DNA of 64,000 bases, from the NCBI RefSeq assembly GCF_003634775.1, contig NZ_RBXB01000001.1, positions 744,001 to 808,000 of the forward strand. The letters run 5' to 3'. Source of the stretch: Chryseobacterium defluvii. GTDB lineage: Bacteria; Bacteroidota; Bacteroidia; Flavobacteriales; Weeksellaceae. The notes below the pieces were generated by a model that was not told where the DNA came from, ran no database searches, and saw nothing but the letters and a program-made list of their open reading frames with translations. This document shows positions 17,872 through 26,434 of the stretch, in pieces (position 1 is the first letter of the stretch; the number at the start of each line of letters is the position of its first letter). Both the position numbers and the translations under genes were made by a program.

Positions 17872-18792
17872 TTGAGCCAAAATTTATTTTTGAAGTTGAA
17901 AAAAATACTATTTATTATATGTTTCCTGGTCTGTGCCAATGCTTTTTCACAGATGCTTTCTTCCAATATCGAGAAGAAAACCCTTGCATTGGGGGAGACC
18001 GATCATCTTATTATTAAAATTGATAATATCGGAGGGCAAAAAGTTTCTGCTGCTCCCAAGGATGAATTGCTTCCTTTTCATTTCGAAGAAATCAAAGACA
18101 GCATAGGAGTCAATGCCAATTCCTATGAAAGGAAAATAGAATTTGCGGTGTATGAGGAAGGGAAATTCACTATTCCTGAGCTTGAATTCAATGTAGGAGG
18201 GAGAATTTTAAAAACTATTCCTTATGAAATAGAAGTCATTAATACCGCTCAAAAAGGAGACCAGATTAATGACATCATGAAGAACAAAGACGTAAAACTG
18301 GAGGCAACCGATTATTGGGAACTTTATAAGTGGTATGTCCTTGCAGCTTTAGCTTTAATTGCTTTGATCTTAGCCATTATTATGTTTGTAAAATGGGGCA
18401 GAAAGAAAAAAAGCTCCCCTGTGGTGGCAACCAATCAGACGCTGAAAGAGCTGGATTCACTTAAAAAGAAAAAATATATCGAAGAAGGTAATTATCGTTC
18501 CTTCTATGTGGAACTTATTGATATTTCAAGAAATTTTATCACCAGACAGTATCATGTACCGGCAGATGTCTTATTAACAGACGATCTGATACAGCTTATG
18601 AAAAAGAACAACACCATTTCTCAGGAAAATGAAAAAGTAGTGGAAGAAGTTTTTGTAAGAGGAGACCTGGTGAAATTTGCCAAAACATTCCCGGATAAAG
18701 ATACTATGGAGAAAGATTTTACAGATATCAGAGAATTTGTGAAAAGGTCATCAAAAGATTTAGAATTTGAAAACTTAAGAAAGGATGTTTAA
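17872..18792 (+). CDS. BatD-like membrane protein of the Bat operon
   Basis: The 306-aa protein has an N-terminal signal (ILFIICFLVCANAFSQ), a periplasmic beta-rich domain (residues 28-145), one membrane helix (WYVLAALALIALILAIIMFV) and a cytoplasmic C-terminal region of charged helices. The layout parallels the second half of BatD. No ATG precedes the signal peptide: the start must be TTG, at 17872, 17890 or 17896. The 17890 TTG gives MKLKKILFIICFL, a cleaner signal peptide. The gene ends 8 bp inside batA. It probably acts with BatA/BatB at the inner membrane. Confidence 0.82.
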   Translation: MSQNLFLKLKKILFIICFLVCANAFSQMLSSNIEKKTLALGETDHLIIKIDNIGGQKVSAAPKDELLPFHFEEIKDSIGVNANSYERKIEFAVYEEGKFTIPELEFNVGGRILKTIPYEIEVINTAQKGDQINDIMKNKDVKLEATDYWELYKWYVLAALALIALILAIIMFVKWGRKKKSSPVVATNQTLKELDSLKKKKYIEEGNYRSFYVELIDISRNFITRQYHVPADVLLTDDLIQLMKKNNTISQENEKVVEEVFVRGDLVKFAKTFPDKDTMEKDFTDIREFVKRSSKDLEFENLRKDV

Positions 18793-19777
18793 TTTCGAAT
18801 TTTACAGTCCATGGTTCCTGCTTCTTTTTCTGCTGTTGATTCCTGTTTTTTTTAAGGATGTAAGCAAGCAGAAGAAAAAAGGGATTAAGGTTCCCACTGT
18901 TCAGCACATGAAAAGCAGTGGTGGTATCCATTTGGTGCTTTTTCTTTTAAAAATATCAAAATACATCATCCTGTCTGCACTGATCATTGCGATGGCAAGG
19001 CCGAGAACTTTTACGGTCTCCCAGGACAGGGACGATACCAAAGGTGTGGATATTATGCTGTCTATTGATGTCTCCCTGAGTATGTTGGCCAAAGATTTGT
19101 CACCGGATCGTATTACAGCATTAAAAGACATTGCAGCAAAGTTTGTGAACAAGCGGCCCAACGATCGAATCGGTGTTGTAGCATATGCTGCGGAAGCGTT
19201 TACGAAAGTTCCCGTAACTTCTGATCATCAGGTGGTGGTGGATGAAATAAAAAATTTGAATTCTGCCGGTCTTGAACCCGGAACCGCGATTGGTGAAGGA
19301 TTAGCCGTTGCTGTCAATCACCTGGTTAAAAGTAAGGCAAAAAGTAAAGTGATCATTCTGATGACAGACGGTGTAAGCAATATTGAAAATGCAATTCCTC
19401 CGATGGCCGCGGCAGAACTGGCTAAAAACAACAATATAAAAGTATATTCCATAGGAATCGGAACCAATGGATATGCTTTGATGCCTACGGCACAGGATAT
19501 TTTTGGTGATCTGATATTCACGGAAACGGAAGTAACCATTGATGAGAATACATTAAGAGAAGTATCACAGACAACAGGGGGTAAATATTTCAGGGCAACT
19601 TCCAATAGCAGCCTGGAGGAAATATATGATGAAATCAACCAACTGGAGAAGTCGGATGTAAAAGTATCGAAGCTGTATAATTATCAGGAATATTTTAAGA
19701 TCTTTTTGTGGATCGCTTTAGGTATGTTGGTCATTGATGCTTTACTGAGATGGGTATTTTATAAAATTCTAAGCTGA
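18785..19777 (+). CDS. batA: BatA, VWA domain membrane protein
   Basis: The 330-aa protein has two N-terminal membrane helices, then a VWA domain from about residue 88 with MIDAS DVSLS (IDVSLSMLAKD), the downstream Thr in EPGTAIGEGL and the Asp in LMTDGVSN, and a C-terminal helix near residue 305. The VWA domain lies on the periplasmic side and is likely a protein-interaction module for other Bat proteins. It overlaps the preceding gene by 8 bp and shares its last base with the start of batB, so the genes are translationally coupled. Confidence 0.93.
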   Translation: MFNFEFYSPWFLLLFLLLIPVFFKDVSKQKKKGIKVPTVQHMKSSGGIHLVLFLLKISKYIILSALIIAMARPRTFTVSQDRDDTKGVDIMLSIDVSLSMLAKDLSPDRITALKDIAAKFVNKRPNDRIGVVAYAAEAFTKVPVTSDHQVVVDEIKNLNSAGLEPGTAIGEGLAVAVNHLVKSKAKSKVIILMTDGVSNIENAIPPMAAAELAKNNNIKVYSIGIGTNGYALMPTAQDIFGDLIFTETEVTIDENTLREVSQTTGGKYFRATSNSSLEEIYDEINQLEKSDVKVSKLYNYQEYFKIFLWIALGMLVIDALLRWVFYKILS

Positions 19778-20784
19778 TGGAGTGGTATTTGGGAAATTAC
19801 TGGTATTTATTATTGCTGTTGCTTTTGCCTCTGCTGGCTTTCTTTTTGATCCGTTTTCTGAAATGGAAAAAGAAAAAAAGAGAAATTTTTGCAGACAATT
19901 CTTTTCATGAAAATTTGTTTGAGAAAAAATCCGGTTTTATTAAATTCTTTCCTGCTTTATATCTTTTGGGAACCCTTTTCCTGATATTTTCAATTATTGA
20001 TCTGCTGAATGGTTCAGAAGAAGTAAAAAGCAATCAGAGACTGAATAATGTAGTGTTTATGCTCGATGTATCCAATTCGATGAATGCGGAAGATATAGAG
20101 CCCAGTCGTTTGACTCAAGCCAAGAATCTGATGATCAATACGATGCAGAAGATGAAAAACGATAAGGTAGGAATTGTAATATTTGCAGGAGAAGCCATTT
20201 CCATAATGCCACTGACAACGGATTATAGTTCTGCGGAAACCTACATCAGCGGAATAGAAACCAGATCCATGCAAATTCAGGGTACGGATTTTCTGAAAGG
20301 AATGCAGGCGGCAGTTGAAAAATTTAAAAACGTAAGTAAAGATTCAAGGAAAGTGATTTTGCTAAGCGATGGAGAAGATAATGAAGGGAATGATAATGCG
20401 GCGATCCGTTTAGCTAATAATCAGGGGATCACTGTAACCTCAGTGGGAATAGGGTCGGATGAAGGTGCGCCGGTTCCTGAATATGAATTCGGTCAGTTAA
20501 TGGGATATAAAATTGATATGAACGGGCAGACTGTTATTTCGAAAAGACAGACGGAAGCGCTCAAAAAAATAGCAGAATCCACCGGAGGAACCTATATTGA
20601 TGGAAACAATATCAATGAATCACCGGATAAAATTATTGATGCGGTCAACAAGAAGCTTTCATCTTCGGAAACATTGGTGAAATCTCAAAATGCTAATCAT
20701 TATTATCAGTATTTTTTAGCGGTTTCCCTGTTCTTCTTCTTTTTGATTTATATTTTCAATCCTAAAAGAGATTTTAATGTGTAA
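19777..20784 (+). CDS. batB: BatB, VWA domain membrane protein
   Basis: The 335-aa protein has the same layout as BatA: helices at residues 8-25 and 53-70, a VWA domain with MIDAS DVSNS (FMLDVSNSMNAED), the Thr in GTDFLKG and the Asp in LLSDGEDNEG, and a final helix (YFLAVSLFFFFLIYIF). BatA and BatB are paralogues that are expected to assemble together. The ATG overlaps the batA stop (TGATG). Confidence 0.93.
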   Translation: MEWYLGNYWYLLLLLLLPLLAFFLIRFLKWKKKKREIFADNSFHENLFEKKSGFIKFFPALYLLGTLFLIFSIIDLLNGSEEVKSNQRLNNVVFMLDVSNSMNAEDIEPSRLTQAKNLMINTMQKMKNDKVGIVIFAGEAISIMPLTTDYSSAETYISGIETRSMQIQGTDFLKGMQAAVEKFKNVSKDSRKVILLSDGEDNEGNDNAAIRLANNQGITVTSVGIGSDEGAPVPEYEFGQLMGYKIDMNGQTVISKRQTEALKKIAESTGGTYIDGNNINESPDKIIDAVNKKLSSSETLVKSQNANHYYQYFLAVSLFFFFLIYIFNPKRDFNV

Positions 20785-20871
20785 TTTCTCAATCGCTACC
20801 GGCCGTTTACTTTAACCGAATTTTAACAAATGAAAACCTGTTTCTTAACATATAAAGGAATAATTTTGCAT

Positions 20872-21618
20872 ATGATGAATACTAAAATCATATTTTTATC
20901 GTTAATTGTGGCCTTTTCATTCTCAAGCTTCCTGTTTGGGCAGAATAACTACAGGACTTTAGTCTATGAAGGAAATCAGAAATTTAACGGGAAAGATTAT
21001 GATGGTGCATCTTCTAAGTATATGGAAGCCGTAAAATCCAATGAGAAAGATTTTACAGCGCATTACAATTTAGGAAATGCCTTATATAAAAATAAGAAAT
21101 ATGAAGAAGCCAAAGCGGAATTTGAGAAAGCACAAAGCCTTTCCCAGACACTTCCGGATAAGGCGGCGGCACTTCATAATTTAGGGAATACCTATATGCA
21201 GATGAACCAGCCCGAAAAGGCGGCAGATTATTATAAACAATCCCTGAAGCAGGATCCTTATAATGAAGCAACAAGAAAGAACTATGAAATTGCCAAGTTA
21301 AAGGAAAAGCAAAACGAACAAAAGAAAAACCAGCAGAATAATGCTGGAAAAGGCGGCGGTGGAAATGATCAGAATAAGAATAATGATCAGAAAGGAGATA
21401 AGAAAGATCAGCAGGATCAGGGAAACGGACAGCAGAATAAAGGGGAAAGCCCACAAGGAAATAATCCTGATCAGAATCAAAATAATGAAGGCAAAATGCC
21501 TAAAGATCTTGAAAACGCAATTTTAAATAAAGTAAGCGAAAAAGAAAAAGAAACCGCCAGAAGAATTTTAAATAAAAATTCTTATTCGATGCCTCAAAGC
21601 AACGAGAAAGATTGGTGA
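20872..21618 (+). CDS. batC: BatC, TPR protein
   Basis: The 248-aa protein has a signal peptide (IIFLSLIVAFSFSSFLFGQ), about three TPR units at residues 25-135 (GNALYKNKKYEEAKAEFEKA, LGNTYMQMNQPEKAADYYKQ), then a long low-complexity linker rich in Asn, Gln, Lys and Gly and a conserved C-terminal helix. An upstream ATG at 20830 would add 14 residues before MMNTK, but this does not look like a signal peptide, so 20872 or 20875 is preferred. A TAATTTTG stretch at 20861 resembles a -7 element, but it lies 3 nt from the start and may be chance. Confidence 0.88.
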   Translation: MMNTKIIFLSLIVAFSFSSFLFGQNNYRTLVYEGNQKFNGKDYDGASSKYMEAVKSNEKDFTAHYNLGNALYKNKKYEEAKAEFEKAQSLSQTLPDKAAALHNLGNTYMQMNQPEKAADYYKQSLKQDPYNEATRKNYEIAKLKEKQNEQKKNQQNNAGKGGGGNDQNKNNDQKGDKKDQQDQGNGQQNKGESPQGNNPDQNQNNEGKMPKDLENAILNKVSEKEKETARRILNKNSYSMPQSNEKDW

Positions 21619-23357
21619 TGCAATATAGACTGATTTACATATTATTACTTCTTACATCCGTAATTTCTTACGGACAGGTAAATCTTTCTCTTGATACAGA
21701 TAAAAATGAGTATAGCGGAAAAGATATTGTGAATCTTACCGTGGTGCTGGAACTGGATGGAAGTGATCTGGAACAACAGACGGCTTTTCAGCTACCCGAC
21801 CTTTCAAAATTTAATATTATTGGAAGCGGCTCTGTAACCAATACATTCATTGATCCCGCCACGAATACGGTGATTACCCAAAAAGTATCCAGGATTGCCC
21901 TGGAACCCAAGAAAAAAGGTAAGATCAAAATCGGATCTGTACTGGTTACCATCAATAATAAAATCTATAAAACCGAGCCATTTGATATAGTTATAAAAGA
22001 TATTGATAAAAGATCATTAGCGACCAATCCTGTATCCAATGAAGTATATCTGAATATGGAGATAGAGGACAGGGAGGTTTATCAGGATCAGCCGACCATT
22101 GCTGTTCTAAGAGTCTATTCCAGGAGTATGGATAACCTGAGAAAAGTAAATAACATCCACCTTCCGAAACAAGACAATATCAATGTTCATCCGATTAATT
22201 TTGCAAAATCCGAAATTGATCCTTCAGGTTATGGAAATATGCCTTCCCAGATTTTAGCAATGTTCCTGGTATTCCCTAATGAATCAGGATATGTTGAAGT
22301 TCCTTCCGTATCGGCTTCAGTGAGCACTTATTCCACTAAAAATAAAATACTTTCGAATAAGGTAAAACTGAATGTAAAAAAACTTCCGGAAGGGTCTCCC
22401 GAATACTTTAAAAATGCGGTAGGTAATTTCAGTATAAGCGTTTATAATGCCTCCAAAGAAAAGGTAGAGGTAAAAAAACCAATTAATGTTGTGGTGAAGG
22501 TTGCCGGTGAAGGAAATTTATCCGACCTGGAATTGCCAAAACTGGCATTGTCTCCCGACTATGAAGTTTTTGCTCCTAAAATCACTTCTAAAGTTACTCC
22601 GGGTTTAACGGGCATTAAAGGAGAAATATTGGCTAATTATGTGGTAATTCCTAAAAAGCCGGGCCTTATTGCCATTAAAACCGAAGAGTTTGCTTTTTTC
22701 AATCCTGAGAGCAAAGAATATGTGGATCTTGGCCAGGAAACATTAGCCCTGAATGCCCTTTCTCACGAACAGGTTCTTGAATCCAAAACCACAGTGGAAA
22801 GAGTCAATGAGTATACCAATAATCTTTTGGAGACGGTAAATACTCCCGTACTGAAAACCACATCGTTTAAGGTGAAGGAAAAGAATAAGTTCCATTGGAA
22901 TATCCTTCTGACCAATATTGCTATTTTATTAGGGTTATTTATTATTTATCTTTTATTTAAAAATTGGCAAAAAAAGCGGGCTTTAGTTAAAGAAACCGTA
23001 TCTTCAAAACCTTTGGGTTCTGTAGCTGAAACGGAAAATGAAATCAGAGAAAGATTAAAAACGGATGTGAGCGATTATTTCAGCTATCTGGAAAACTTAA
23101 AGGATCATGGAGAATATCAGAAATTCTTTGATACGGTTGATGAGCTTGATGCCGAAGTAAGAGGTCAGTACTTTCAAAGTTCTGCTGAAGATTTTAGAAA
23201 GTTCCTGGAAAGCTATAAAGGAACTGCCATTGCTGAAGAATACAGAAGTCTTTCTCAAAGAATCCAGATCGAAAAATATGCCCCTGTAAAATCTAACGAA
23301 GGCATTGAGGAACTTTTAAAAGCAATTGTAAATTTGTATTCTCAGATTAGCAAATAG
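21618..23357 (+). CDS. batD: BatD family protein (oxygen tolerance)
   Basis: The 579-aa protein has a signal peptide (YILLLLTSVISYGQ), a long periplasmic region of repeated immunoglobulin-like beta domains, for example NLSLDTDKNEYSGKDIVNLTVVLEL and later PINVVVKVAGEGNLSDLELP, the latter being the BatD hallmark. A single helix near residue 435 (ILLTNIAILLGLFIIYLLF) and a helical cytoplasmic tail follow. The ATG at 21618 shares one base with the batC stop (TGATG); the upstream in-frame TTG and GTG are less likely starts. It is the last gene of the operon. Confidence 0.92.
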   Translation: MQYRLIYILLLLTSVISYGQVNLSLDTDKNEYSGKDIVNLTVVLELDGSDLEQQTAFQLPDLSKFNIIGSGSVTNTFIDPATNTVITQKVSRIALEPKKKGKIKIGSVLVTINNKIYKTEPFDIVIKDIDKRSLATNPVSNEVYLNMEIEDREVYQDQPTIAVLRVYSRSMDNLRKVNNIHLPKQDNINVHPINFAKSEIDPSGYGNMPSQILAMFLVFPNESGYVEVPSVSASVSTYSTKNKILSNKVKLNVKKLPEGSPEYFKNAVGNFSISVYNASKEKVEVKKPINVVVKVAGEGNLSDLELPKLALSPDYEVFAPKITSKVTPGLTGIKGEILANYVVIPKKPGLIAIKTEEFAFFNPESKEYVDLGQETLALNALSHEQVLESKTTVERVNEYTNNLLETVNTPVLKTTSFKVKEKNKFHWNILLTNIAILLGLFIIYLLFKNWQKKRALVKETVSSKPLGSVAETENEIRERLKTDVSDYFSYLENLKDHGEYQKFFDTVDELDAEVRGQYFQSSAEDFRKFLESYKGTAIAEEYRSLSQRIQIEKYAPVKSNEGIEELLKAIVNLYSQISK

Positions 23358-23371
23358 TCAATTATTTTTCA

Positions 23372-23379
23372 TATTTTTG
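23372..23379 (+). promoter_or_regulatory. putative -7 element for marC
   Basis: TATTTTTG matches TAnnTTTG exactly, 21 nt before the marC ATG. Confidence 0.4.
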
Positions 23380-23400
23380 CGAAATTTTTAATTACAAAAG

Positions 23401-24003
23401 ATGGAAGTTTTTGATCATTTTTCACTTAAGGAAATTGTTACCTGTTTTATGGTTCTTTTTGCCGTAATTGATATTATCGGCTCTGTTCCTATTATTGTAA
23501 GTTTACAGCAGAAATTCGGGAAGATAGAAGCAGAAAGAGCGTCTATTACAGCCGGGGTTATAATGCTGGTGTTCCTTTTTGTGGGGAATAAAATCCTGAA
23601 ATTTATTGGAGTAGATGTAAATTCTTTCGCCATTGCCGGTGCATTTGTGATTTTTATCATTGCCCTGGAGATGATTTTAGGAATTGAAATCAATAAAACT
23701 TCGGAAGCGAAGTCCGCATCCATTGTCCCTATTGCGTTTCCGTTGGTTGCAGGTGCAGGAACCTTAACCACTACACTTTCTCTCAGGGCTGAGTTTCATG
23801 ATATTAATATTATTTGTGGGATCATTCTCAACACAATTTTCGTATATTTGGTGCTGAAATCGGCCACATGGTTGGAGAAGAAAATGGGGGAAGCTACTTT
23901 AGCGATCCTGCAAAAAGTTTTCGGAATTATCCTTCTGGCGATTTCAATTAAATTATTCACTGCCAACTTTGCCCAATTGGTGCAAGCTTATATTAATTTT
24001 TAA
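23401..24003 (+). CDS. MarC family integral membrane protein
   Basis: The 200-aa protein has six predicted membrane helices. It begins with FAVIDIIGSVPIIVSL, the MarC-family N-terminal pattern, and carries VPIAFPLVAGAGTLTT, the family's second signature. MarC proteins are annotated as NAAT transporters but their true substrate is unproven; the old link to multiple antibiotic resistance has been withdrawn. It has its own promoter and a 5-bp gap to the next gene. Confidence 0.88.
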   Translation: MEVFDHFSLKEIVTCFMVLFAVIDIIGSVPIIVSLQQKFGKIEAERASITAGVIMLVFLFVGNKILKFIGVDVNSFAIAGAFVIFIIALEMILGIEINKTSEAKSASIVPIAFPLVAGAGTLTTTLSLRAEFHDINIICGIILNTIFVYLVLKSATWLEKKMGEATLAILQKVFGIILLAISIKLFTANFAQLVQAYINF

Positions 24004-24008
24004 GAATC

Positions 24009-24203
24009 ATGGAGAAGACTTATAAAGTATTTTTAGTGTTGTTTATCGTTTTTATTGCCATTAATTTGTATGCCTTAGACTGGAAATCAGAGATTTTATC
24101 AGAAGATAACCTGAAATTTGTATTTTCTATTGCAACAGCGATTATTGGTCTTATCTTACTTTTCGTGTTGAATACATGGAGTAAGATCGGCGCAAAGAAA
24201 TAA
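24009..24203 (+). CDS. small membrane protein, 64 aa
   Basis: The two hydrophobic segments VFLVLFIVFIAINLYAL (residues 6-22) and FSIATAIIGLILLFVLNTW (residues 38-56) make a two-helix hairpin, with a short polar stretch between them. I do not recognise a family. It is 5 bp downstream of marC and ends before a strong terminator, so it is likely the second gene of a marC operon. Confidence 0.68.
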   Translation: MEKTYKVFLVLFIVFIAINLYALDWKSEILSEDNLKFVFSIATAIIGLILLFVLNTWSKIGAKK

Positions 24204-24221
24204 TTTTAACTATTATAAAAT

Positions 24222-24253
24222 AAAAGCCTCTTTCCATTGGAAAGAGGCTTTTA
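24222..24253. terminator. bidirectional intrinsic terminator
   Basis: AAAAGCCTCTTT and AAAGAGGCTTTT form a 12-bp perfect stem with loop CCATTGG and A/T-rich flanks on both sides. It serves the convergent marC operon and the GG-leader peptide gene. Confidence 0.9.
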
Positions 24254-24286
24254 TTTTTTGATCATATCATTCCTGAGGAATGATAA

Positions 24287-24475
24287 TTATCTTGGAAAAG
24301 GAAGTGTATTTACAGGATAGCATCCGCAAAGGCAATCCCATTGATCGAATTCTTCAGAACATACACCAATAGCTTCACATCTCCAAACATGTCCCACAGG
24401 ACAAGCCGGAACATTTGGTCCACCTCCTTTGATTTGTTTTAAATCATCTCTCGAAATTTTCTTTAGATTTTTCAT
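24287..24475 (-). CDS. GG-leader, six-cysteine bacteriocin-like peptide
   Basis: The 62-aa product starts with MKNLKKISRDDLKQIKGG, a double-glycine leader of the kind cleaved by C39 peptidase-ABC transporters. The presumed core after Gly18 has six cysteines (25, 33, 39, 48, 50, 52) and proline and tryptophan, suggesting disulfides or modification. It belongs to the bacteriocin-like short peptides frequent in Chryseobacterium; activity is unproven. No modification enzyme or transporter is adjacent. A second leader of the same type is encoded at 60999-61139. Confidence 0.8.
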   Translation of the reverse strand: MKNLKKISRDDLKQIKGGGPNVPACPVGHVWRCEAIGVCSEEFDQWDCLCGCYPVNTLPFPR

Positions 24476-24500
24476 AATGTAATTTTAATTTGTTGGAACT

Positions 24501-24508
24501 CAAATATA
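24501..24508 (-). promoter_or_regulatory. putative -7 element for the GG-leader peptide gene
   Basis: On the minus strand TATATTTG matches TAnnTTTG exactly, 25 nt before the ATG. Confidence 0.45.
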
Positions 24509-24563
24509 ACAAAATTCATTAAATAGGGAATTAAAATTCAAATATTTTTCTGAAATAGTATTT

Positions 24564-25556
24564 CTATAAAATCACAAGGTTTTTCAAAACAGCTTCAGAT
24601 TTCAGTTCTGTTTCCCTCCATTCTTTCTCCGGATCGCTTTGAGCGGTTATTCCACCGCCAACGAACGTATGGACTGAGTTCTGATGAAGTTTTGCACAAC
24701 GCAGATTAACGAAATATTGTATCGTTTCTTCTGTCTCAATTTTAATATATCCTGCGTACAATTCGCGGGGGTATTTTTCAAGCTTTTGAATATTCTCCTT
24801 GCAAAATTCTTTAGGGATTCCGCAGACAGCTGGAGTAGGGTGAAGCTCACGGATGATCTGATCCAATTGTTCAGGCTGTATTTTGGCTTTAAAATCCGTT
24901 CTGAGATGTTTGATATTGCCTGAAACATGATCATAAGTTTCCGAAACATCTATCATGTCTGTATAGTGTTCAAGAATGTTTTGAATATAAGAGGAGACGG
25001 GCTTTTGCTCTTCGATTTCCTTTTCGGACCAGCTTTCTGCGACCGGAAGAGTTCCCGCAAGACTCATCGTTTCAAATTCATGGGTAATCTTGTTGAATTT
25101 TCCCAATACTTCTGAAAAAGCACCCATCCATGATTCTTCTTCATTGATGAAAATATATCTGAAAGCATTAGGATAAGAGTTGCACAGATTTTCAAAGCTT
25201 TCTTTCAGATCAATTGTATGGAAGTCCTTGAAGATCTTTCTTCGGGAATATACAAGCTTAGGAAGCTTATTTTCTTTGATAATCTGTATTACCTGTTCGA
25301 GCTTTTGTAAATATTCCGTTTGAGTTTCAGCTGTAAAATTACGGTCGTCCTTAGGTAAAGGAATATTTGTTATGCTTTGTTGTTCGAACAGTTCTGAATT
25401 TATTTCAATGATATTTCCGTCAAAATCTATTTGTTTCAGGCCATCAAAAGAATTAAACTTTATACAGTTATGGGTAGATTGACCGTCTGTTGAATATAAC
25501 GTTTCGTTGAAAGGAAATTTGAAATAGATCATTGAGTTGATGCTTTTAAAAATCAT
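24564..25556 (-). CDS. menF: isochorismate synthase / chorismate-binding enzyme
   Basis: The 330-aa protein has the chorismate-binding fold. Visible family segments are MSLAGTLPVAESWSEKEIEEQKPV, HLRTDFKAKI, ELHPTPAVCGIPKE and VGGGITAQSDPEKEWRETELKS, the last carrying the Mg-binding glutamates. The LHPTPAVCG form is typical of isochorismate synthases (MenF/EntC) rather than anthranilate synthase. It likely makes isochorismate for menaquinone; no siderophore genes are nearby. The ATG overlaps the stop of the upstream outer-membrane protein gene by one base (TAATG), though the functions appear unrelated. Confidence 0.88.
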   Translation of the reverse strand: MIFKSINSMIYFKFPFNETLYSTDGQSTHNCIKFNSFDGLKQIDFDGNIIEINSELFEQQSITNIPLPKDDRNFTAETQTEYLQKLEQVIQIIKENKLPKLVYSRRKIFKDFHTIDLKESFENLCNSYPNAFRYIFINEEESWMGAFSEVLGKFNKITHEFETMSLAGTLPVAESWSEKEIEEQKPVSSYIQNILEHYTDMIDVSETYDHVSGNIKHLRTDFKAKIQPEQLDQIIRELHPTPAVCGIPKEFCKENIQKLEKYPRELYAGYIKIETEETIQYFVNLRCAKLHQNSVHTFVGGGITAQSDPEKEWRETELKSEAVLKNLVIL

Positions 25557-26422
25557 TACCTGGAAAACATATAAGAAACTCCCAGATTGATTTTTCTTTC
25601 CGCAAAGGTATTATTAGTCTTAAAAATGTCAAAATCAAACGAGCTGTTTTTTAACGAAACATTCTTTATTTTATAGTGCTGGTAACCTGCCGTCACGGTA
25701 ATTTTTTTCAAAAATCGATATTGAAGCCCGAAAGAGAATCCTAAATTGACTTTATGGGTTTTGAAATTATCCCAAGTATTATTTTCAGGAACTAAAAACT
25801 GCATTTTGTACATATTCCTGTTCATGGATACGCCAGCGTACGGACGAATATTTTTCCATTCGTAAAACAATTTCATATGAAGAGCGTATTCAAAATGTCT
25901 GTTGTTGAACCTTTGGAATACTAAAGGTTCATTGTCCTCGGTAAAATAATAGCCATTAAAGGAGGAATTATCTTTGTTTGCATTCAAGTCTAATGAAGAA
26001 TTCCAATGATAAAGATTGAATGCCATCATGAATGATAATCGGGTATCCGTAATATTTTTCTCTGCCCAGATCCCAATAGTTTCTCCCCATTGCAGGTTAT
26101 CTGAAAATTCTTTGCTCCAGGAATTGCTTTTTAATCCCATTCCTGCTTCGGCTCCATAATGAAATGTCGCTCTTCGGATATATTTCTGGGTCCTGATTTT
26201 TCTGATCTTCGGATTGAATTGTATAATTTTTTTGTCTGCAATAGCCAGAGCGGGAAAAGCAATATCCCGGAATTTAATAAGCAGAGGCTTTTCCAGATAG
26301 ATGGTATCATAAACGATCAATTTTTCATAGACATAGACTGTATCAGTCTTCTTTTTTCTTTGTGCCTGGGAAAACTGACTGAGAATAATTAATATAAGAA
26401 AAGCTGCTTTTCTGAGAAACAT
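25556..26422 (-). CDS. outer-membrane beta-barrel protein next to a sigma factor
   Basis: The 288-aa protein has a signal peptide (AAFLILIILSQFSQA), then the periplasmic stretch TDTVYVYEKLIVYDTIYLEK, then alternating barrel strands such as FHYGAEAGMGLKS, IRPYAGVSMNRNMYKM and LNFGFSFG-like repeats, ending in the aromatic-containing strand NLGVSYMFSR. It is 12 bp downstream of the ECF sigma factor gene. The TDTVYVYE/DTIYLEK motif resembles the RDTVFVER tail of that sigma factor, which suggests a shared or interacting periplasmic segment. I do not recognise a specific family. Confidence 0.75.
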   Translation of the reverse strand: MFLRKAAFLILIILSQFSQAQRKKKTDTVYVYEKLIVYDTIYLEKPLLIKFRDIAFPALAIADKKIIQFNPKIRKIRTQKYIRRATFHYGAEAGMGLKSNSWSKEFSDNLQWGETIGIWAEKNITDTRLSFMMAFNLYHWNSSLDLNANKDNSSFNGYYFTEDNEPLVFQRFNNRHFEYALHMKLFYEWKNIRPYAGVSMNRNMYKMQFLVPENNTWDNFKTHKVNLGFSFGLQYRFLKKITVTAGYQHYKIKNVSLKNSSFDFDIFKTNNTFAERKINLGVSYMFSR

Positions 26423-26434
26423 GGCGGGATGTTT

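Noticed and set aside
20861..20868. TAATTTTG as a batC promoter
   Set aside because: It lies 3 nt from the start in AT-rich DNA and batC is within a coupled operon; likely chance.
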